A stretch of DNA of 11,590 nt from an uncultured Nitrosomonadales bacterium. GTDB taxonomy: Bacteria > Pseudomonadota > Gammaproteobacteria > Burkholderiales > Gallionellaceae. Under the pieces are notes generated by a model. The model saw only the letters and a list, made by a program, of their open reading frames with translations, ran no database searches and had not been told where the DNA came from. The position numbers were made by a program, and so were the translations under genes. Of the stretch, positions 7,114-11,590 are shown piece after piece; position 1 is the stretch's first letter, and each line of letters begins with the position of its first letter. The stretch is from the NCBI GenBank assembly GCA_903934275.1, contig CAIZNF010000103.1, positions 1 through 11,590 of the forward strand, in the 5' to 3' direction.

Positions 7114-7901
7114 GCCTGCTCCCGCGCGGCACGACCACGCGGCCCGTAAAAATATTCCCTGATGATAGAGTGATCCGACTGCGACAGTTCCGCCATCGTT
7201 CCGACCCCCAAAATATGCCCCTCACCCAGCACCGCCACGCGATCTGCCGCCCGCCATAGCAGGTCGAGATCGTGCGTCACCATCATGATGGTCAACCCGA
7301 GCGCATCGCGCAAGCTTCGCACCAACTCATCGATGCCGCTTGCGCTGAGCGGATCGAGACCCGCAGTCGGTTCGTCGAGAAACAACAGCTCCGGGTCAAG
7401 CGCGATGGCGCGTGCCAGTGCGGCGCGTTTGCGCATCCCTCCGCTCAATTCGCTCGGATATTTGGAGCCCGCATCCGCGGGTAATCCGGTCAAAGCTATC
7501 TTCAGCGCGGTGACCTCGCCGATCAAGTGCGCGCTTAGCCGCGTGTGTTCGCGCAGCACCATGCTGACATTTTCGGCCACCGTAAGGGAGCTGAACAGCG
7601 CACCGCGCTCGAACATCACTCCCCAGCGCCGCCGTAGCGGTAGCGCTTCTTCGTCGTTCAGCCCGATCACTTCACGGTCGAACACCCGGATCGAGCCTGA
7701 GACCGGTTGCAATAGCATGATGATGGTGCGCAGCATTGTGGACTTGCCGCAGCCGCTACCACCCACCAGCGCAAATATCTCGCCCGGCTGCACCATAAGA
7801 CTTACGTTGTCATGCACCACGTTATTGCCAAAGCGGGTATTCAGATCGCGAACCTCAATCACGGCAGCGGCATTCCGCGTTGGCTCCGGCGCAGCACTCA
7901 T
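7098..7901 (-). CDS. MlaF-type ABC transporter ATP-binding protein
   Basis: The 267-residue protein is a complete ABC nucleotide-binding subunit of the MlaF class that powers phospholipid transport with the permease encoded just upstream. Walker A is GGSGCGKST (47-55), the signature is LSGGM (152-156), and Walker B with the catalytic Glu is LLFLDEP (172-178). The D-loop is GLDP (181-184) and the H-loop His is H210. The segment REHTRLSAHLIGEV (117-130) is typical of MlaF-like proteins. Unusually, the Q-loop position reads MFERGALF: E98 where MlaF and most ABC ATPases have Gln. The codon is GAG, so a single base separates it from a Gln CAG. The ATG overlaps the permease stop codon in an ATGA arrangement, and the 3' end overlaps the MCE gene. 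Confidence 0.93.
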   Translation of the reverse strand: MSAAPEPTRNAAAVIEVRDLNTRFGNNVVHDNVSLMVQPGEIFALVGGSGCGKSTMLRTIIMLLQPVSGSIRVFDREVIGLNDEEALPLRRRWGVMFERGALFSSLTVAENVSMVLREHTRLSAHLIGEVTALKIALTGLPADAGSKYPSELSGGMRKRAALARAIALDPELLFLDEPTAGLDPLSASGIDELVRSLRDALGLTIMMVTHDLDLLWRAADRVAVLGEGHILGVGTMAELSQSDHSIIREYFYGPRGRAAREQAWKRK

Positions 7902-9031
7902 ATATCGAGCCAGTTAAAGATTACAGAGAATAACGCGTCAGCCAGGATCACCAGGAAAATTGATTGCACCACGCTTACTGTCGTCTGCCGCCCGACGCTA
8001 TCGGCGCTACCGCTCACCTGAAAGCCCTGATAGCACCCGACCAGTGCGATGATTGCGGCGAACACCGGCGCTTTGCCGATGCCCGTTAGAAAGGAGGACA
8101 GGCTGACCGCGTCGCCGAGGCGGTCGAGGAAAACGTAGAAGCTGACATCGAGCTTGGAGCTCGCCATTAGCATGCCGCCGAGCACGCCGGTCACGTCTGC
8201 ATAGATTGTGAGCAGCGGCAACGCGATGATTAACGCCAGCAGCTTTGGCAGCACCAGCAATTCAATCGGCCCTATGCCGATGGTGCGTAATGCGTCGATT
8301 TCCTCGGTAACCTTCATCGTACCGATTTGTGCCGCATAAGCGGAGCCAGAGCGTCCCGCGACGATTATCGCAGTCAGCAGCGGCGAAAGCTCGCGCAACA
8401 TCGAAAGACCCACCAAATCGGCAATGAATATATTCGCACCAAAGCGTTGCAACTGATCCGCGCCCTGGTAGGCGATCACCACGCCCATCAGGAACGACAG
8501 CAGGCCGACAATAGGTAATGCCTCGAATCCGGCAGTCTGCAGGTTGTGGAAGAAAGGATACCAACGGATACGGCGCGGCTGGAGCAACAAACGCAGCACG
8601 ATCAGCGCGCATTCACCGATAAAAGACAGCATGCCAGATACACCGAGCCGGGTGCGCCAGAAACGCTGCCCGATGCGTGCTAACCAATTGGGCGCGGGCG
8701 GTGGGAAAGATTCCGGTGCAATTGTGCAGGATGCGATCAACTCCATCAGCGCACCGAATTCTGGCCGCAACCCATTTATCGAGACATTCATTCCGCGCTG
8801 CCCCACCTCGCGGATGGTCCGATGCAGCAACCAAGCACCCGACGTATCCAGCGCAGTAATCGCCGTAGCGTCGATCAGCAGATTTTTTCCCTGCAAAGAA
8901 ACTATTTTCAGACGCGATTCGAGTTGGGCGATACCCTGCACGATCCACGCCCCCGCGCAACGCGCGTTGACCGTCTCTGTCGCTGAGGACATGTCCGTAT
9001 CGATCACCAAAGATGCAATTTGTTCGTCCAT
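7898..9031 (-). CDS. MlaE-type lipid transport permease with N-terminal STAS domain
   Basis: The protein combines an N-terminal STAS-like domain with an MlaE (PF02405) permease. Numbering from the upstream TTG at 9052, the STAS-like part is about 28-110 and includes LLIDATAITALDTSGAWLLH (58-77). The permease part is about 165-380, with several hydrophobic helices and the conserved segment GSAYAAQIGTMKVTEEIDAL (236-255). It would form the inner-membrane channel half of the lipid transporter. In E. coli the STAS function is a separate protein, MlaB, so the fusion probably supplies it in cis. Two starts are possible: TTG at 9052 (384 residues) or ATG at 9031 (377 residues). Neither has a good Shine-Dalgarno, so I take the ATG. 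This is the first gene of the operon. Fused STAS-MlaE permeases in operons with an MCE protein and an auxiliary lipoprotein occur elsewhere in proteobacteria. Confidence 0.9.
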   Translation of the reverse strand: MDEQIASLVIDTDMSSATETVNARCAGAWIVQGIAQLESRLKIVSLQGKNLLIDATAITALDTSGAWLLHRTIREVGQRGMNVSINGLRPEFGALMELIASCTIAPESFPPPAPNWLARIGQRFWRTRLGVSGMLSFIGECALIVLRLLLQPRRIRWYPFFHNLQTAGFEALPIVGLLSFLMGVVIAYQGADQLQRFGANIFIADLVGLSMLRELSPLLTAIIVAGRSGSAYAAQIGTMKVTEEIDALRTIGIGPIELLVLPKLLALIIALPLLTIYADVTGVLGGMLMASSKLDVSFYVFLDRLGDAVSLSSFLTGIGKAPVFAAIIALVGCYQGFQVSGSADSVGRQTTVSVVQSIFLVILADALFSVIFNWLDI

Positions 9032-9099
9032 ACAAATAGTGCGTATCGCCAAAAGGATTACGTGAAACTGCGTCCTTTTCCGCCATGCATCATGGTTTC

Positions 9100-9200
9100 G
9101 TAGGTTGTGCGAAGCCTGCCCTGAACTTATCGAATGGCGCAGCGTGTCCAGAATTTTTTCCGCATATTTTGTTGGGCACGCTACGCTTTGCCCAACCTAC
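9100..9200. repeat. Inverted repeat ending gtaggttg...caacctac, with inner palindrome
   Basis: The arms 9100-9115 (gtaggttgtgcgaagc) and 9185-9200 (gctttgcccaacctac) pair at 14 of 16 positions. The right half contains its own hairpin, ttgggca (9172-9178) with tgcccaa (9189-9195). This GTAGGTTGGGC...GCCCAACCTAC type of sequence is a widespread dispersed repeat in proteobacterial genomes. Between the arms, 9119-9133 reads cctgaacttatcgaa, a diverged member of the TTCGA...TCAG repeat type also found in the RpfE-type gene at 5194-5235. Confidence 0.65.
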
Positions 9201-9239
9201 AAAAGCGGCTGCAAAATTAGCATTGCTGCTGAGCATACT

Positions 9240-9277
9240 GAGCTCCCCCTCACTCAATCCCCTGTTGGGAGAGGGAG
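9240..9277. repeat. CCCCTCAC...GAGAGGGAG hairpin-forming repeat fragment
   Basis: The sequence runs from agctccccctcactcaa to gttgggagagggag. Its ends can pair as ctcccc-ctc with gag-agggag, with one bulge, leaving a loop containing tcccctgttggga, which can itself pair in part. This kind of CCCTCACYCYAAYCC...GGGAGAGGGAG element is a familiar dispersed intergenic repeat in many bacteria. It has no coding role. It may be in the leader or promoter region of the lipid-transport operon. Confidence 0.45.
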
Positions 9278-9285
9278 CCGTTCTA

Positions 9286-9334
9286 ATAAAAACCCCGTCG
9301 GCTGGAAAAGGGAGGGAGAAAATCTGCCGGCGGG
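9286..9334 (-). terminator. Possible intrinsic terminator of the chemoreceptor gene
   Basis: On the minus strand, 18 bp after the MCP stop codon, cccgccggc (9334-9326) can pair with gccgacggg (9302-9294), 8 of 9 pairs, followed directly by gtttttatta. The GC-rich stem and T-run fit an intrinsic terminator. The 23-base loop is longer than usual and weakens the call. Confidence 0.35.
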
Positions 9335-9351
9335 TGAAGAGACCCAGCTCC

Positions 9352-11082
9352 TCAAAACTCTGCCCACTCGCCGTCTTTGTCCTGTATCTGCGGCTTTGCA
9401 CCAGGTTTAGCTGCCACCACTTTGCTCGGCGCGGCCTTGGCGACTGCGGTGCTTTTGCGTACCGGTGTTGCATGGCGCGCGACGGTCGGATGTTGCGCGC
9501 CTGTCGCTTCGCGGCGCACCACTGCCACACCGCTCGAATGGCTATCCATCTTAAACGTGCCCACCGAGACCGACAGGTTCTGCGCCTGTTCTTCCAGCGA
9601 TTCGGCTGCGGCTGCAGCTTCTTCGACCAGCGCGGCATTCTGCTGGGTCACTTCGTCCATCTGGGTGATCGCTGTGTTGACTTGCTCGATGCCCTGGCTT
9701 TGTTCCTGAGACGCTGCGGTAATCTCGCTCATGATGTCGGTCACGCGTTTGATGCTGGACACGATTTCTTCCATGGTCTGCCCAGCTTGGGCGACCAGCT
9801 TGCTGCCGCCTTCAACCTTCTCGACGGAGTCGCCAATCAACGACTTGATTTCTTTCGCGGCGGCTGCACTTCTTTGCGCAAGGTTGCGCACTTCTCCGGC
9901 GACCACGGCAAAGCCCCGGCCTTGTTCGCCCGCTCTGGCCGCTTCAACAGCCGCATTCAGCGCGAGGATGTTGGTCTGGAAGGCGATGCCGTCGATGACG
10001 CTGATGATGTCCACGATCTTGCGCGACGATTCGTTGATCGAGTCCATGGTGACAACTACCTGGCCGACTACTGCGCCGCCTTTGCCCGCCACGTCCGATG
10101 CGCCGATGGCAAGCTGGTTGGCCTGTTTGGCGTTCTCGGCATTCTGCTTCACGGTGGAGGTGAGCTCTTCCATGCTGCTGGCGGTTTCCTCCAGGCTGCT
10201 GGCCTGTTCTTCGGTGCGTTGCGACAGGTCGCTGTTGCCTGCGGCAATTTCTTTTGATGCGGTGTTAATGGTGTCGGTGGCATCCTTGATTTCGCCGACC
10301 AGTACTTTGAGGTTTTCTACCGTGCCGTTTACGCCCGCTTTGACTTCGCCGAACACACCGGGGTAGTCCTTGGTGATGGTTTGGGTCAGGTCGCCCTTGG
10401 CCAGCAGATTGGCGACGCGCAACACGTCGTTCAGGCCGGTGTCGGTGACGGTGGATAGTTCGTTGAGCAGCTCGGACAGGTCTTTGGTGTAGCCCTGTTT
10501 GCCGGTCATGTCCATTTTGGTGGCAAAGCTGCCACGCACGGCCGCGTCTTCGACGATGTTTTTGATTTCGCCGACGATCTTGGTCAGGGAATCGACCGTG
10601 CTGTTGACTCCGGCTTTAGTCTGGCCGAATACGCCGGGGTAGTCTGCGGTGATACGCTGGCTCAGGTCGCCATTGGCCAAGGCGGTGGCGACGCGGGTAA
10701 CGTCGTTCAGGCCGGTCTCGGAGACGTTGGACAGGCTGTTGAGCAGGTCGGATAGTTCTATGGTGTAACCTTGCTTGCCGGTCAGATTCATCTTGACGCT
10801 GAAGTCGCCGCGTATCGCTGCGGCTTCGACGATGCCTTTGATCTCGGCTACGATGGCGCGCAGGCTGTCCTGCATGGTTTTCAGGGAATATAGCAGGCTG
10901 CTGTTATCGCCCGGTTTGAGTGCCAGTTCCGCAGTCAAATCGCCAGCGGCGATCTTGCCGACTGCATCCGCCGCGTAGTCCGGCTCGCCGCCCAGTTGTT
11001 TCATCAGGTTGCGCACGATCATGAAACCGATGAGCACGCCTGCCAGCAGGGCAATCAGCGCGACGACGACAATCAGGGTCAA
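9352..11082 (-). CDS. Methyl-accepting chemotaxis protein, membrane/HAMP/signalling part
   Basis: This frame encodes 576 residues from a TTG at 11082, but it is really the C-terminal part of a chemoreceptor whose N-terminus is in another frame at 11079-11590. Residues 1-24 are the second transmembrane helix. HAMP-like segments follow (about 25-265), including a 92-residue tandem duplication at 77-168 and 169-260. The cytoplasmic coiled-coil hairpin has the highly conserved tip around [20 protein letters not shown] (364-383), where CheA and CheW bind. Residues about 515-568 form an Ala/Lys/Pro-rich linker, and the protein ends EWAEF, resembling the xWxxF pentapeptide that tethers CheR and CheB. 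The receptor would send ligand or stress signals to CheA for motility control. No che genes are in view. The TTG is not a likely true start, because the frame continues upstream into the conserved linker. Confidence 0.9.
   Translation of the reverse strand: MTLIVVVALIALLAGVLIGFMIVRNLMKQLGGEPDYAADAVGKIAAGDLTAELALKPGDNSSLLYSLKTMQDSLRAIVAEIKGIVEAAAIRGDFSVKMNLTGKQGYTIELSDLLNSLSNVSETGLNDVTRVATALANGDLSQRITADYPGVFGQTKAGVNSTVDSLTKIVGEIKNIVEDAAVRGSFATKMDMTGKQGYTKDLSELLNELSTVTDTGLNDVLRVANLLAKGDLTQTITKDYPGVFGEVKAGVNGTVENLKVLVGEIKDATDTINTASKEIAAGNSDLSQRTEEQASSLEETASSMEELTSTVKQNAENAKQANQLAIGASDVAGKGGAVVGQVVVTMDSINESSRKIVDIISVIDGIAFQTNILALNAAVEAARAGEQGRGFAVVAGEVRNLAQRSAAAAKEIKSLIGDSVEKVEGGSKLVAQAGQTMEEIVSSIKRVTDIMSEITAASQEQSQGIEQVNTAITQMDEVTQQNAALVEEAAAAAESLEEQAQNLSVSVGTFKMDSHSSGVAVVRREATGAQHPTVARHATPVRKSTAVAKAAPSKVVAAKPGAKPQIQDKDGEWAEF
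10303..10854 (-). repeat. Tandem 276-bp (92-residue) HAMP-like duplication in the chemoreceptor
   Basis: Residues 77-168 and 169-260 of the MCP part align without gaps at a period of 92. Paired segments include [18 protein letters not shown] with [36 protein letters not shown] with [18 protein letters not shown], and [17 protein letters not shown] with [18 protein letters not shown] third copy begins (LVGEIK at 261-266) and passes into the signalling coiled coil. The result is an extended HAMP-like array between membrane and signalling tip. The copies differ at many positions, so the duplication is not recent. Confidence 0.85.
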
Positions 11083-11590
11083 GGCAAATGAGACCTGTTT
11101 GTCGGCTTCTTCACCGGCTTTTTCATCAGATCACTCTGGAAAGTGATGATTTTGTTGACGGCATCAATATAGGTCGCCTGTGTGGCGCGAAGCGTGGACA
11201 ACAAAAACACTTTTGCTTCTGCCTGCTTTCCTTCCTTGATCAGCTTGAGAAACTCGTCCTGCCCGACCACATATTTAGCGCGCGCATCTGTCACTTCTTT
11301 CAGTATCGCCTTGCCTGCGTCTGATTTTATTGTGTCTTCCAGCTTGGCGAGGTTTTCCTTGATGACTCCGCGTTGCGTTTCGATACGGTCGAGCTCTTTC
11401 TGGATTTTGCCAGGGTCGCTTTCCAGCAGGCCGTTACGCATGGCGCGGGCGATGGTGTTGATACCATCCACCATATTGTTCGCCCAAACTGTTTTGGGGA
11501 ATTTGTCGTTGACGATGTCCCTCAGTTCGCCTTGAATGGTGCGCATGTTGGTGATGCCCAGCACCGCAATAATCAGCATCAGCACGATCA
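11079..11590 (-). CDS. Chemoreceptor N-terminal sensor part, partial and frameshifted
   Basis: The frame is open from the window edge and ends at a TGA at 11079-11081. It encodes the end of the first transmembrane helix ([11 protein letters not shown]) and a helical periplasmic ligand-binding region of the four-helix-bundle MCP type. Up to FQSDLMKK the sequence is a normal receptor sensor. The last 12 residues ([12 protein letters not shown]) are out of frame. In the alternative frame the same bases read [12 protein letters not shown] and run straight into the second transmembrane helix encoded by 9352-11082. The two pieces are therefore one gene split by one base. The true start lies beyond the window, only a few tens of bases away judging by the family. 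As it stands, the product would be a truncated sensor with no signalling domain. Confidence 0.85.
   Translation of the reverse strand, partial: IVLMLIIAVLGITNMRTIQGELRDIVNDKFPKTVWANNMVDGINTIARAMRNGLLESDPGKIQKELDRIETQRGVIKENLAKLEDTIKSDAGKAILKEVTDARAKYVVGQDEFLKLIKEGKQAEAKVFLLSTLRATQATYIDAVNKIITFQSDLMKKPVKKPTNRSHLP
11119..11123 (-). other. Frameshift site in the chemoreceptor gene (A5 run)
   Basis: On the minus strand the junction reads ctg-atg-aaa-aag-ccg-gtg. Six A residues instead of five would give atg-aaa-aaa-gcc-ggt-gaa and restore one open frame of at least 744 residues. The downstream frame has a TGA only a few codons upstream of the run, so the frames overlap for a short distance only, and the break can be placed at or very near this run. 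A homopolymer sequencing or assembly error, a real one-base deletion, or -1 slippage on AAAAAG could each explain it. No strong downstream stimulatory hairpin is evident. Confidence 0.8.

Larger units (their letters stand above)
9053..9351. other. Repeat-rich intergenic region upstream of the lipid-transport operon
   Basis: This stretch separates the chemoreceptor stop codon from the permease start. It must contain the promoter of the lipid-transport operon, but I cannot point to convincing -35 and -10 boxes. Three different repeat-like sequences occupy much of it: an inverted repeat at 9100-9200 containing a TTCGA-type fragment, a purine/pyrimidine-biased hairpin at about 9240-9277, and a terminator-like hairpin at 9294-9334. 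No coding potential is apparent beyond antisense shadows. Confidence 0.6.

Noticed and set aside
8613..9086. A minus-strand frame from 9086 (MAEKDAVSRNPFGD...) as an alternative start or separate gene
   Set aside because: It is out of frame with the permease and covers its STAS region, which is clearly read in the other frame; no frameshift evidence supports joining them.
9085..10257. A 390-codon plus-strand open frame overlapping the chemoreceptor gene
   Set aside because: It lies opposite the well-conserved MCP signalling domain, is rich in Cys, His and Arg in a pattern typical of antisense shadows, and has no recognisable domain.
1..11590. CRISPR arrays, tRNA or rRNA genes, and complete insertion sequences
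   Set aside because: I saw no regularly spaced direct repeats, no cloverleaf or T-loop-like sequence, and no transposase coding sequence; all repeats are short palindromic or dispersed types.

Overview
The window looks like chromosomal DNA of a betaproteobacterium, most likely a Gallionellaceae/Nitrosomonadales-type organism. This is inferred from the gene families, moderate GC, and dispersed palindromic repeats of kinds common in that group; nothing in the window fixes the taxonomy. All convincing genes lie on the minus strand, so transcription runs from right to left.

Reading in the direction of transcription, the right edge holds a methyl-accepting chemotaxis protein (MCP). Its N-terminal four-helix-bundle sensor (11079-11590, cut by the window edge) and its HAMP/signalling part (9352-11082) are in different frames, separated by a one-base discrepancy in an A-run at 11119-11123. 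The signalling part carries a 92-residue tandem HAMP-like duplication and ends in a CheR/CheB-tether-like EWAEF. A roughly 300-bp gap (9053-9351) then carries a possible terminator and a cluster of dispersed repeats.

Next comes a compact four-gene MCE/Mla-type lipid transport operon: a STAS-fused MlaE-type permease (7898-9031), an MlaF-type ATPase (7098-7901), an MlaD/MCE-domain protein (6199-7113) and an ABC_trans_aux/PqiC-like outer-membrane lipoprotein (5540-6166). The first three genes overlap and the fourth follows after 32 bp. Together they would form an envelope-spanning phospholipid transporter: permease and ATPase in the inner membrane, an MCE ring and stalk in the periplasm, and a lipoprotein at the outer membrane. 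The ATPase has Glu at the usual Q-loop Gln position.

Downstream is an RpfE-type (COG4255, phosphoglycerate-mutase-like) protein gene (4318-5349) with a dispersed repeat inserted in frame. The 555-bp stretch 3763-4317 has no intact gene; it holds an 11-bp perfect palindrome (4165-4194) and the C-terminal remnant of a PIN-domain toxin (3789-4019). The large gene at 462-3758 encodes a SWIM-zinc-finger SNF2 helicase of 1098 residues.

The left 461 bp has no clear gene. It contains a 119-bp nested palindromic, MITE-like element (150-268), a protein-like but startless frame, and possibly the 3' tail of a plus-strand gene ending at 56. I did not find a convincing new biological system. The points most worth a second look are the split chemoreceptor, the in-frame repeat insertion, the PIN relic, the Q-loop substitution and the density of repeat families.
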